Source: Acidobacteriaceae bacterium TAA 166
GTDB lineage: Bacteria > Acidobacteriota > Terriglobia > Terriglobales > Acidobacteriaceae
Reading direction: 5' to 3'
Length of the DNA stretch: 64,000 bases
NCBI GenBank assembly: GCA_000421065.1
Contig: ATWD01000001.1
Span: 1,914,001-1,978,000 of the forward strand
In this document: positions 19,267 to 27,661 of the stretch, one piece after another
Numbering within the stretch: position 1 is the stretch's first letter
Layout: each line of letters starts with the position of its first letter
Notes under the pieces: generated by a model
What the model saw: the letters and a program-made list of their open reading frames with translations, nothing else
Databases searched by the model: none
What the model was told of the DNA's origin: nothing
Made by a program: the position numbers and the translations under genes

Positions 19267-21606
19267 TTACGGTGCTGTGACTTCAAAGGTCGCGTGTTCG
19301 GTGGCGTTGGAGTCGGTCCCGACCCAGAGGTCGAAGGTTCCGAGCTCGATGGACCAGCGATGAGTCTGCGGGCTCCAGAAGCCGAGGTCCTTGGTCTGGA
19401 GGGTGAGGGTGACGGTCTGGCGCTCGCCGGGCTTGAGGGCGATGCGGCAGAAGCCCTTGAGCTCGCGGACGGGACGCGAGGCCGAGCCGGCGCTCTGATG
19501 GGTGTAGAGCTGGATCACCTGATCGCCAGCCGCCTTGCCGGTGTTCTGAACGTCGATGGAGACGTCGAAAGAGCCTCCGGAGCGAACGGTCTGGGCGCTC
19601 TGCTTCAGGCCGCTGAGCGCAAAGGTGGTGTAGCTGAGGCCGTATCCGAAGGGATAGAGCGGGGCACTCGAGCCGTCCCAGTAGCGGGTGTCGGGGTCGT
19701 TGGGGATCTGGGTGAGGTTGCGGGCGTAGAAGATGGGGACCTGGCCGACGGAGCGGGGCCAGGTGACAGGCAGCTTGCCGCCGGGGACGGCATCGCCGGA
19801 GAGCAGGTCGGCGATGGCATTGCCGGCCTCGGTCCCGGGGTACCAGGCGTCGAGGATCGCAGGCACGTGGGTGGAGGCCCAGGTGATGTCGAGAGGGCGG
19901 CCGTTGGCGAGGACGAGTACGACGGGCTTACCGGTGGCGACGGCGGCCTCGAGCAGCTGTTGTTGTTTGCCGGGAAGGGTGAGGGAGGAACGCGAGGCTC
20001 GCTCGCCGCTCATGGTCTGGGCCTCGCCGAGGACGAGGACGGCGACGTCGGACTGCTTGACGAGGTCGATGGCGTGGTTGAACTCGGCCTGTCTGGCGTC
20101 GTCGGTGGTGAGGGTGGGCTTGGGGCTGGGGAACTGCTCGTCGAAGATGGAGGGCTGGACGCGCTCGATCTCGACACCTTTGGTGAAGAGGATCTTCGTG
20201 CCGTTGGCCTCGAAGCGGCGGCGCATGCCTTCGAGCACGGTGACGGTGTCCTCGGGGTGGCTGCCGAGGCTCCAGGAGCCCATGATGTCGGGCTTAGAGT
20301 CGGCCAGCGGTCCGATGAGGGCGATGGATTTGAGGCCGGGCTTGAGCGGGAGGAGATTGTCTTGGTTGCGTAAAAGGACGGCGGTGCGGGTGGCGATGGA
20401 GCGTGCTGCGCCGCGCTGATCTTTGGAGACGAGCTCGGTCTGGGAGCGCTCGATGGGGACGTAGGGATCTTTGAAGAGGCCGAGCTTGTACTTGGCGATG
20501 AGGATGTCGTGGACGGCGCGGTCGATGGTGCCCTGCTGGACGAGGCCTTTTTTGAGGGCGTCGGCGAGGTTGTCGCGGAAGGTGGTGGAGGTCATCTCCA
20601 TATCGACGCCCGCGTTGACGGCGCGGACAGCCGCGTCTTCAGGGGCGGAGGCGAAGCCGTGGGTTGTGAGGCTCTTGACGGAGTCCCAGTCGCTGACGAC
20701 GAAGCCTTGGAAGCCCCAGTCCTGACGGAGGACATCGTGGAGGAGCCAGCGGTTGCCGGTGGCGGGGACGCTGTTGAGGTCCATGTAGGCGGACATCAGC
20801 GAGCCGGCGCCTGCTTCGACGGCGGCGTGGAAGGGAGGGAAATAGACGTTCCAGAGCTGCTCGTCGGAGATGTCGGAGGAGTCGTAGTCGCGGCCTCCGG
20901 CGGCGGCGCCGTATCCGGCGAAGTGCTTAATGCAGGCGAGGATGCTGTCGGGATTCGAGAGGGAGGTTCCCTGAAAGCCGCGAATGTCGGCCTCTGCCAT
21001 GCGCGAGCCGAGGTAGGGATCTTCGCCGGAGCCTTCCATGATTCGGCCCCAGCGTGGATCGCGGGCGATGTCGAGCATGGGAGAGAAGGTCCAGCGGATG
21101 CCCACGGAGCTGGCCTCGCGGGCAGCCATGCGCTGGGCGCGCTCGGTGGTGACGGGGTCCCACGAGGCGGCGAGCGCGAGAGGAATGGGATAGACGGTGC
21201 GGTAGCCATGGATGACGTCGAAGCCGAAGATGAGCGGGATGTGCAGGCGGCTCTTTTCGACGGCGAGGTGCTGGAGGCGGTCGATCTCCTTGGGGTCGCG
21301 TACGAAGAGGAGGGAGCCGACCTCACCCTTCTGGATACGCTCGTCGCGCTTGGGGCCTTCGGGGGAGTTGAGCGCGATCTGGGTCATCTGGCCGATCTTC
21401 TCTTCGAGCGTCATCCTGGCCAGGAGATCGTTGACGAATCGCTCGGCCTGGGGGGAGGAGGCGTAGTTCGCGGCCGCGATCTGGCCCGTGCTCCGGCCCG
21501 CGCTCTGGGCGGAGAGTACGCTGCCGGATGGGGTTGCCAGGAAGAGGAGGGTGAAGCCTGCGGCGAGAGCCTGGTGGATGGGGCGGAAGGTCGAGGGTAG
21601 GAACAT
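19267..21606 (-). CDS. Periplasmic GH3 beta-glucosidase
   Basis: About 779 residues: signal peptide (to SAQSAG), GH3 N-terminal barrel with MTLEEKIGQM, FGFDVIHGYRT and KHFAGYGA, the catalytic nucleophile Asp in VVSDWDS (about 305), then the GH3 C-terminal domain and a fibronectin-III-like domain (about 680-770). The size and order match BglX-like enzymes, which remove terminal beta-linked glucose or xylose from oligosaccharides. I start at 21606 because the signal peptide begins there; the longer frame to 21735 adds 43 residues of non-signal sequence that cover the operator. It is divergent from the LacI-type gene and probably its target. Confidence 0.92.
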   Translation of the reverse strand: MFLPSTFRPIHQALAAGFTLLFLATPSGSVLSAQSAGRSTGQIAAANYASSPQAERFVNDLLARMTLEEKIGQMTQIALNSPEGPKRDERIQKGEVGSLLFVRDPKEIDRLQHLAVEKSRLHIPLIFGFDVIHGYRTVYPIPLALAASWDPVTTERAQRMAAREASSVGIRWTFSPMLDIARDPRWGRIMEGSGEDPYLGSRMAEADIRGFQGTSLSNPDSILACIKHFAGYGAAAGGRDYDSSDISDEQLWNVYFPPFHAAVEAGAGSLMSAYMDLNSVPATGNRWLLHDVLRQDWGFQGFVVSDWDSVKSLTTHGFASAPEDAAVRAVNAGVDMEMTSTTFRDNLADALKKGLVQQGTIDRAVHDILIAKYKLGLFKDPYVPIERSQTELVSKDQRGAARSIATRTAVLLRNQDNLLPLKPGLKSIALIGPLADSKPDIMGSWSLGSHPEDTVTVLEGMRRRFEANGTKILFTKGVEIERVQPSIFDEQFPSPKPTLTTDDARQAEFNHAIDLVKQSDVAVLVLGEAQTMSGERASRSSLTLPGKQQQLLEAAVATGKPVVLVLANGRPLDITWASTHVPAILDAWYPGTEAGNAIADLLSGDAVPGGKLPVTWPRSVGQVPIFYARNLTQIPNDPDTRYWDGSSAPLYPFGYGLSYTTFALSGLKQSAQTVRSGGSFDVSIDVQNTGKAAGDQVIQLYTHQSAGSASRPVRELKGFCRIALKPGERQTVTLTLQTKDLGFWSPQTHRWSIELGTFDLWVGTDSNATEHATFEVTAP

Positions 21607-21709
21607 TTTTTGACGAGGCTCCTGGTTTGACAAGGCTCGGGGTTCGGGCTCAAGCAGCGAGAATGAGAGACGCGCGCAGCCGAGGGTACGGCGCGAGTTG
21701 TGCAAGTTT

Positions 21710-21725
21710 AGACAAACGTTTGTCT
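21710..21725. promoter_or_regulatory. Likely LacI-family operator between GH3 and its regulator
   Basis: AGACAAACGTTTGTCT is a perfect 16-bp palindrome with the central CG typical of LacI/GalR-family operators. It lies about 104 bases upstream of the GH3 start and 138 bases upstream of the regulator start, in the shared divergent promoter region, so one site could control both genes. Confidence 0.8.
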
Positions 21726-21862
21726 CATTGTCCATCAGGAAAGCGCCGTTGCGTACTTTTTCGTCTCTCCGATCACCCGGCGGGAGCCGGTTCCGGATCT
21801 CGGGGCGTTATTGGCTGGTATGGTTAACCCAATATTTTTTGTCCTGGGAACATGGCGCCTTC

Positions 21863-22918
21863 ATGCAAAAGCCCCTGAAACGCCCACACCACGCCAACCT
21901 GAAGATGCTGGCCGAGTACCTCGACTTGAGCCCATCGACGATCTCGTTTGTGTTGAACGAGACTCCCGGCCGGTCGATCCCGGAGTCGACCCGGGCGCGG
22001 GTGAAGGCTGCCGCGGAGAAGTTCAACTATCAACCCAGCATGATCGCGCGCACGCTGCAGGGAAAGCGGATGCAGACGATCGGCATCCTGCTGCCGGAGC
22101 TTGGCGAGGGGTATCACTCGCAGGTGTTGTCGGGGGTTGGCGACCTGCTGATGCGTGAGAACTATTTCTATTTCACGGTCCATCATCGTCACCATAAGGA
22201 GCTGGTCGATACCTATCCGGGCCTGCTGCGGTCGCGCGGGGTCGACGGCATTGTGGCCATCGATACTCACCTGAGCGAGCCGCCGCCGCTGCCGACTGTA
22301 ACAGTCGCCGGACACAATCCTCTGCCCGGTGTGGCGAACGTCTTTTTGAACGAGGAGCAGGCGGCGCGGCTCTCCCTGTGCCATCTGCGTGAGCTGGGCC
22401 ATACGAAGATCGCATTCATGCAGGGGCAGCCCTTCAGCTCGGACTCGAACAAACGGTGGAGCGCTACACTGGGAGCCGCTCGCGAGCTGGGGATTGAGGT
22501 CGACGAGGAGCTGATGATCTACCTGTCGAAAGATTCGCAGTCGCCGGAGATCAGCTATCCGGGGATACGCGGTCTGGTGCGAGGCGGGCAGCCGTTTACG
22601 GCCGTGCTGTGCTTCAACGACGTCTCGGCGATGGGAACGATCCGCGCGCTGCACGAGTCGGGGCTGCGGGTTCCAGACGATATTTCGGTGCTGGGTTTCG
22701 ATGATATTCAATCGGCCGCGTACCAGGTTCCGAGCTTGACTACGATTCGTCAGCCTCTCATCAGGATGGGAGAGATGGCGGCGGAGCTTTTGCTGAAGCA
22801 GCTTGCCGGCGAGACGATTCCCGAGGCGGTGGAGGTGGCTCCGGAGCTGATCGTGCGGGAGTCTACGGGGCCGGCGCGAGTCGTGGCGGCACAACGCCGT
22901 CTTCATACGGCTAGTTAA
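21863..22918 (+). CDS. LacI/GalR-family transcriptional regulator
   Basis: About 351 residues. The N-terminal helix-turn-helix is in LKMLAEYLDLSPSTISFVLN followed by the hinge region IPESTRARVKAAAEKFNYQPS. A periplasmic-binding-protein-like effector domain follows (GILLPELGEGYHSQVL to VLGFDDIQSAAYQVPSLTTIRQP), and sugar-type effectors are usual for the family. The ATG at 21863 gives the standard family N-terminus; the open frame back to 21698 adds 55 residues without family features. It probably represses the divergent GH3 gene through the palindrome at 21710-21725 and may act on other hydrolase genes nearby. The long C-terminal tail after VRESTG is short and basic. Confidence 0.93.
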   Translation: MQKPLKRPHHANLKMLAEYLDLSPSTISFVLNETPGRSIPESTRARVKAAAEKFNYQPSMIARTLQGKRMQTIGILLPELGEGYHSQVLSGVGDLLMRENYFYFTVHHRHHKELVDTYPGLLRSRGVDGIVAIDTHLSEPPPLPTVTVAGHNPLPGVANVFLNEEQAARLSLCHLRELGHTKIAFMQGQPFSSDSNKRWSATLGAARELGIEVDEELMIYLSKDSQSPEISYPGIRGLVRGGQPFTAVLCFNDVSAMGTIRALHESGLRVPDDISVLGFDDIQSAAYQVPSLTTIRQPLIRMGEMAAELLLKQLAGETIPEAVEVAPELIVRESTGPARVVAAQRRLHTAS

Positions 22919-22953
22919 AAGACAGGCGCTGCCGCGCTGGCCATAGGTCTTTT
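22917..22953 (+). repeat. Short-form palindromic repeat, copy D, terminator-like
   Basis: AAAAGAC (22917-22923) and GTCTTTT (22947-22953) enclose AGGCGCTGCCGCGC and GGCCAT, the modules shared with the other copies. It begins at the stop codon of the LacI-type gene and could serve as its terminator. Confidence 0.65.
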
Positions 22954-22995
22954 CTCAAATCACGGATTTGAATTTATCGATATGGTCTAGAAAGG

Positions 22996-23480
22996 ATGCG
23001 GTATCTGCGATTCGAGCGGCTCCAATGGATCTTCCCTGTTGCGATCACGCTGCATAACGGCGAAGAGGCTCTCACCATGCCGGGATGGCTTGAGGCGCAT
23101 CGAGGGCAGGTGCCTCTTTCCCCCGGCCCGGAGATGCTTCGAGGGGCGTTGCTCGTGCTGGTGATCGCAGCGTACGGGGTGACCTATCTGAGCGCGAGGC
23201 GAGGAAGACAGAGCCTGGGGCTTACCTGTTGTTTGGGTATGCGATGGCCATGCTGCTGAACGTCTTTGTTCCGCATCTTCCGGCGACGCTGATCTTTTAC
23301 GAGTACACGCCTAGGGTGGTGACGGCGGTGTTGGTGAATCTTCCGGTGATGACGTGGCTGCTCGTCGGGGCTGTGCGCGAGGGTTGGGTCTCCGGGCGCA
23401 GAGTCTGGGGCTATGCCGTTGCGATTCCGGTGGGACTGGCGGTGGGGATTGCCGCGCTGTTTGCCGCTGCTTCGCGGTAG
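22996..23480 (+). pseudogene. HXXEE-family membrane protein, frameshifted
   Basis: Two overlapping frames together give one HXXEE-type protein. The first (22996 to about 23205) holds ITLHNGEEALTMPGWL with the family motif H-x-x-E-E. The second (about 23205-23480) holds AYLLFGYAMAMLLNVFVPH and a hydrophobic C-terminus with LVNLPVMTWLL. Neither half alone is complete, and the switch falls near 23195-23210, in GAGGCGAGGAAGAC. Either the gene is inactivated by a small indel or the assembly has an error. The family is uncharacterised. It ends 11 bases before the convergent VOC-protein gene. Confidence 0.7.
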
Positions 23481-23491
23481 ATCCCGGTCGA

Positions 23492-24451
23492 TCACTCGTG
23501 TGCGGGAGGAGGTGGGGGGGCGGTGGACGAAGGTACAGGTTTGCCGTCGATGGTCACCGGCTCCATCAGCTCGACGCGGGTTCCGTCGGGGTCGAAGAGA
23601 TTGATCTGGTGTTTGCGGTTGATACCGACCCGGATTGCGGTGGGTTTGCCGTAGCTCTTGAAGGCGGGACGGGCTTCGAGGGTGGCGAGGGCCTTGGCTG
23701 CGTCGGGAACGATGAGCGAGGTGTGGTTCTTGCCGCCGAGGTCGGTGGGGGTGTCGCGGTAGAGCATGAACTCGACGTAGTCGGTGCCGTCGGGGACGCG
23801 CATGTTGATCCAGCTGAGCTCGGCGGGGTTGGGGGTGCCGCGCCAGGTCTCTTCGAACCCGAGGATCTTGCCGTAGAAGTCGAGGGATCTTTGCGTGTTT
23901 CCGACGGCGAAGCCGACGTGCATGATCTTGTGGGAGATGCGGGTGGAGGGCTCGAATTTGCCGGAGGTGCGGGCCTCCAGACCGCCGGGCAGGGGCTGGA
24001 CGAACTCGATGGGAGTGCCGTCGGGGTCTTTGACCGTAAAGGCGAGGTTGCCGGTGGAAGTCCTGGCGCTCTGCGGAACGTCGTAGCCCTGGGCGCGGAG
24101 GTAAGAGCGCATCTTCTCGACGTTGTCGACGCGGAAGCAGAGATGGTTCATGTGGCTGGGAGGACGCGAGGGAGGGTCGGCGTAGAGCTCGATGTGCTCG
24201 CGGTCGTTGATCTTGACGAAAGCGACCCGCGTGGAACCGTCTGGGCGCTTGAGATTATAGGCGACGTCGTAGCCCAAGAGGTCGTGCCAGAAGATGAGGG
24301 CATGGGGCAGATCGGAGACGAAGTAGCCGACGTGGTCGATGCCGGTGATGCGCGGGCGGGAGACGGGGCTCTGCGCCGGAAGAGGCGGACAGAGAAGGAC
24401 AAAGGTGATCAGGGCCGTTCCCGGCCATCTTCCCTGAGTGAAACGAGACAT
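23492..24451 (-). CDS. Secreted protein with two VOC (glyoxalase/dioxygenase-type) domains
   Basis: About 319 residues. A signal peptide (MSRFTQGRWPGTALITFVLL to PAQS) is followed by two vicinal-oxygen-chelate domains. The first opens with GIDHVGYFVSDLPHALIFW (about 37) and closes DPDGTPIEF; the second opens KIMHVGFAVGNTQRSLDFY (about 173) and closes DPDGTRVELMEP. His at the start and Glu at the end of each unit are the usual metal ligands. Such two-domain proteins resemble extradiol dioxygenases, but export is odd for that activity and the substrate is unknown. The start at 24451 follows AGAGGGAT and begins the signal peptide. It is divergent from the GH39 gene at 24624. Confidence 0.82.
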   Translation of the reverse strand: MSRFTQGRWPGTALITFVLLCPPLPAQSPVSRPRITGIDHVGYFVSDLPHALIFWHDLLGYDVAYNLKRPDGSTRVAFVKINDREHIELYADPPSRPPSHMNHLCFRVDNVEKMRSYLRAQGYDVPQSARTSTGNLAFTVKDPDGTPIEFVQPLPGGLEARTSGKFEPSTRISHKIMHVGFAVGNTQRSLDFYGKILGFEETWRGTPNPAELSWINMRVPDGTDYVEFMLYRDTPTDLGGKNHTSLIVPDAAKALATLEARPAFKSYGKPTAIRVGINRKHQINLFDPDGTRVELMEPVTIDGKPVPSSTAPPPPPAHE

Positions 24452-24585
24452 GGGTATCCCTCTTTTGGATAGTTTCCTGCCAGGCTCTATCACTCTATTG
24501 ATATTTCTATCCTTACGGCCATACAAAGCGAACGGATGGAGATAAAAACTCAGGTTGCTTTCTTCCGTCTGACGCATCCTATCTA

Positions 24586-24619
24586 GAAGTGTCTGGAACA
24601 CTTCCGTGGAGAACACTTC
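24586..24619 (+). promoter_or_regulatory. Inverted and direct repeats before the second GH39 gene
   Basis: GAAGTGT (24586-24592) and ACACTTC (24598-24604) are an inverted repeat with a 5-base spacer. GAACACTTC occurs at 24596-24604 and again at 24611-24619, 15 bases apart. The cluster ends 4 bases before the ATG at 24624, so it could be an operator or an mRNA structure near the start. Confidence 0.4.
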
Positions 24620-24623
24620 GATT

Positions 24624-26258
24624 ATGATATTTACCCCGCGAGGGCGCACGATATCTTCGAATCCTCGTCTGAAGACAGCCGCGGCTCTGCTATTAGCGAT
24701 GATGACGCTCGCTTCGGCGGGAGCGCAGAGTACGGAGACGTTGCGGGTGGATGCTCGCGCCCAGACGACACCCTTTCCGCATTATTGGGAGGAGGTCTTT
24801 GGATCCGGCCGCGCCATTCTTTCGCTGCGCGAGAGCTATCGCATGGATCTTGAGTCGGTGAAGAAGGTCACGAACATCCGCGAGGTTCGGTTCCACGCCA
24901 TCTTTCACGATGAGGTCGGGCTGTACGATCCTGATCGCAAGGCGGTTCAGTTTGCGCAGATGAAGGATTCGGCGGCGGCCATCGAAACGAACTCGGGCAT
25001 CTATAACTTTTCCTACATCGATCAGATCTACGACGGCCTGCTGGACGAGGGCGTGCGGCCGTTCGTGGAGCTGAGCTTCATGCCGAAGAAGCTGTCCTCC
25101 GATCCGGATTCGCTGCATCCATTCTGGTACAAGCCGAATGTCTCGCCTCCTCGCGACTATGCGCAGTGGGATGCGATGATTACGGCGTTTGCGCAGCACC
25201 TGATCGAGCGCTACGGGCTGGAGGAAGTTGCCCAGTGGAACTTCGAGGTGTGGAACGAGCCGAACATCGATTTCTGGAGAGGCAAGCCGGCGCAGGAGTC
25301 TTACTTCGAGCTTTACGATCACACCGCACTTGCCCTCAAGAGGGCGAGCCCGAGGCTGCGGGTGGGAGGGCCTTCGACGGCGCAGGCTGCGTGGACGGGC
25401 GATTTTCTGCGGCACTGCAAGGAGAAGAATATTCCCGTCGACTTTGCCTCGAGCCATGTCTATGCGAATGATATGGCCAAGGATGTCTTCCACACGAACG
25501 AAGAGATTCCTCGGGACAAGATGGTGTGCCGGTCCGTGCGCAAGGTACATGACGAGATCACGAGCTCTCCGCTGCCGTCGACGCCTTTGATCTTCAGCGA
25601 GTACAACGCCAGCTATGCGAACGAGCCGAACGTGACGGATTCGATCTATATGGGGCCGTGGCTGGCGACGACGATCAGCCAGTGCGATGGGCTGACGCAG
25701 GCGATGAGCTACTGGAGCTTCTCCGATGTGTTTGAAGAGCAGGGCGTAGTGAGGACTCCCTTTTACGGGGGGTTTGGGCTGATGGCGGAGGATGGGATTC
25801 CGAAGCCCGCCTACAACGCCTTTGCCATGCTGCATGAGCTGGGCGACCGGCGCATCGCGCTCGACTCGGACTCGGCGCTGGCGACGCGGCGGGCGGATGG
25901 GACGGTGGTGCTTGCGTTGTGGAACTATGCTCCGCCCGACGGCACGGGGCCGAACTACGCCAGGCGGCCCGCAAGCCGAGGTCCGGCGAAACATTTTTCG
26001 GTGCAGGTTGCGGGGGTGGCCCAGGATGCTTCGGCTACGGTGATGCGGGTGGATGAGACCCATGGGAATGTGATCTCGGCGTACGACGCGATGGGGCGGC
26101 CCGCGTTTCCTTCGCGGCAGCAGATTGTGAAGCTGAGGGAGGCCGGGAGGGCAGCTCCCGCGGAACACGTGAATCTGAAGGGCGGAACGCTTACGCTTGA
26201 GGTTCCTCCGCAGGGTCTGGCGGTAGTCCTTCTCGGCAAGGGAAGGGCTGAGCGCTAA
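24624..26258 (+). CDS. Secreted GH39-type glycoside hydrolase, paralogue of the gene at 14346
   Basis: About 544 residues. A signal peptide (to SAGAQ) is followed by the same barrel as the other GH39 protein: TPFPHYWEEVFGSGRA, SFMPKKL, then VWNEPNIDFW with the acid/base Glu (about 212) and FSEYN with the likely nucleophile Glu (about 326). It differs by about 20 extra residues before SGIYNFSYIDQIYD and a different linker near the C-terminus (PNYARRPASRGPAKHF). The ATG at 24624 starts the signal peptide well; a GTG at 24606 in frame would add six residues. Followed after 48 bases by the glycoamylase-like gene, with which it may be cotranscribed. Likely substrate: beta-xylosides or related. Confidence 0.87.
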   Translation: MIFTPRGRTISSNPRLKTAAALLLAMMTLASAGAQSTETLRVDARAQTTPFPHYWEEVFGSGRAILSLRESYRMDLESVKKVTNIREVRFHAIFHDEVGLYDPDRKAVQFAQMKDSAAAIETNSGIYNFSYIDQIYDGLLDEGVRPFVELSFMPKKLSSDPDSLHPFWYKPNVSPPRDYAQWDAMITAFAQHLIERYGLEEVAQWNFEVWNEPNIDFWRGKPAQESYFELYDHTALALKRASPRLRVGGPSTAQAAWTGDFLRHCKEKNIPVDFASSHVYANDMAKDVFHTNEEIPRDKMVCRSVRKVHDEITSSPLPSTPLIFSEYNASYANEPNVTDSIYMGPWLATTISQCDGLTQAMSYWSFSDVFEEQGVVRTPFYGGFGLMAEDGIPKPAYNAFAMLHELGDRRIALDSDSALATRRADGTVVLALWNYAPPDGTGPNYARRPASRGPAKHFSVQVAGVAQDASATVMRVDETHGNVISAYDAMGRPAFPSRQQIVKLREAGRAAPAEHVNLKGGTLTLEVPPQGLAVVLLGKGRAER

Positions 26259-26306
26259 ACTCGAGTGAGTCGGCCTATCTTAATCGGTGAACATGGTAGC
26301 TCCAGC

Positions 26307-27611
26307 ATGAGGGGGATGACGCGGCGAAGCGCGACGCGGCTGATCGCGGGGTCGGTGATGACCGGGTTCGCCCTTCCCGCTCTGCTGGAGGAGACGGCCC
26401 ATGCGGCTCCCAGGCCGGGCTCGCTGAACCCGGACGATACGGCCTTTCTGGACGAGATGGAGCGGCAGGCGTGCCTCTACTTCTACGAACAGGCCGATCC
26501 GAATACGGGGCAGGTGCTCGACCGCGCCAATAACCGATCTTCGACAGGCCAGATCGATTCTCGCTTCGCGTCGAGCATTGCGGCGACGGGCTTTGGGCTG
26601 ACGGCTCTGTGCATTGCGGATGAGAGGAAATATCTTCCGCATGACCGCATCCGTCAGCGCGTGCTGAAGACGCTTCAGTTTTACCTGCGGCCGATGCCGA
26701 CGGAGCATGGCTTCTACTACCACTTCAATGACGTGAAGACGGGACTTCCACTGTTGAACATCGAGGTCTCGCCGATCGATACCTCTCTTCTGCTATGCGG
26801 GATTCTTACCTGCAGGGCGCACTTCAAAGATCCGAAGATCACCGATCTTGCCACGCAGATCTACAATCGCGTCGATTGGCCGTGGATGCTGAACGAGGGC
26901 AAGACCTTTGCGCTGGGATGGCTGCCCGCTACGGGGTTTCTTGCGCCGCGATGGGACCACTACGCGGAGATGATGATGATGTATCTGCTGGCTATCGGCT
27001 CGCCGACGCATCCGATCGATCCATCATTCTGGGCGAACTTTTCGCGGCCTCGCGTGCGCTTTGAGAAGTTCAACTTCATCAGCGGGCATGATCCACTGTT
27101 CGTGCATATGTATTCGCACGCGTGGTTCGATTTTTATCGCAGGCGCGATGCGTTTGCCGACTACTATGCCAACTCCGTGACCGCGGTGCGTGCGCACAAG
27201 GCCTTCTGCCTGAGCCTGAATCGCGGATACAGCGACGACTACTGGGGCGTGACGGCGTCGGACTGGATGCATGGATACACGGCGTGGGGCGGCCCTCCGT
27301 TGATGGGGCCGATTGACGGAACGGTGGTGCCGTGCGCGACGGCGGGTGCGATGCCGTTTCTTCCCAACGACTGCCTGCGGGTTCTACGGTCGCTGAAGGA
27401 GAAGTTCGGCGAGTATGCGTGGGGCCGCTACGGACCGTGCGACGCGTTTCATCCCGCGCTGGCGTGGTACGACGCGGATGTGCTCGGCATCGACCTGGGC
27501 ATCAGCCTGCTGATGATCGAGAACTATCGCAGTGGATTTGTGTGGAATACCTTCATGCAGAATCCGGAGCCGGTGAATGCGATGAAGCTGGCTGGGTTTC
27601 GCAGTTATTAG
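26307..27611 (+). CDS. Tat-exported glycoamylase-domain protein (GH144-like beta-1,2-glucanase?)
   Basis: About 434 residues. The N-terminus has a twin-arginine pattern, MTRRSATRLIAGS, and a hydrophobic stretch ending ETAHAAP. The body is a glycoamylase-type (alpha/alpha)6 domain: QACLYFYEQADPNTGQVLDR, SSIAATGFGLTALC, ASDWMHGYTAWGGPP, YGPCDAFHP. Standalone bacterial proteins of this kind include the GH144 endo-beta-1,2-glucanases, so that is the best guess. The gene converges on a cyclic-beta-1,2-glucan-synthase-like gene that contains a related domain, which fits. Starts at GTG 26265 or ATG 26316 are also possible. No other enzyme family fits better. Confidence 0.8.
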   Translation: MRGMTRRSATRLIAGSVMTGFALPALLEETAHAAPRPGSLNPDDTAFLDEMERQACLYFYEQADPNTGQVLDRANNRSSTGQIDSRFASSIAATGFGLTALCIADERKYLPHDRIRQRVLKTLQFYLRPMPTEHGFYYHFNDVKTGLPLLNIEVSPIDTSLLLCGILTCRAHFKDPKITDLATQIYNRVDWPWMLNEGKTFALGWLPATGFLAPRWDHYAEMMMMYLLAIGSPTHPIDPSFWANFSRPRVRFEKFNFISGHDPLFVHMYSHAWFDFYRRRDAFADYYANSVTAVRAHKAFCLSLNRGYSDDYWGVTASDWMHGYTAWGGPPLMGPIDGTVVPCATAGAMPFLPNDCLRVLRSLKEKFGEYAWGRYGPCDAFHPALAWYDADVLGIDLGISLLMIENYRSGFVWNTFMQNPEPVNAMKLAGFRSY

Positions 27612-27628
27612 GTCTTTGGGATGAAAGA

Positions 27629-27654
27629 TGAGCGCTGCCGCGCGGGCCCACTGC
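27629..27654. repeat. Short-form palindromic repeat fragment, copy E
   Basis: AGCGCTGCCGCGC directly followed by GGGCCCACTGC (27631-27654), the same module order as copy G at 45328. It fills the gap between the convergent glycoamylase and glucan-synthase genes and lacks the distal GGCCATCGCC part. Confidence 0.6.
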
Positions 27655-27661
27655 CTTCGTT

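Noticed and set aside
19120..21600. Long plus-strand frames (19120-20373, 20509-21600) opposite the GH3 gene
   Set aside because: Gly/Glu/Val-rich composition typical of antisense shadows. The minus-strand frame has complete GH3 motifs.
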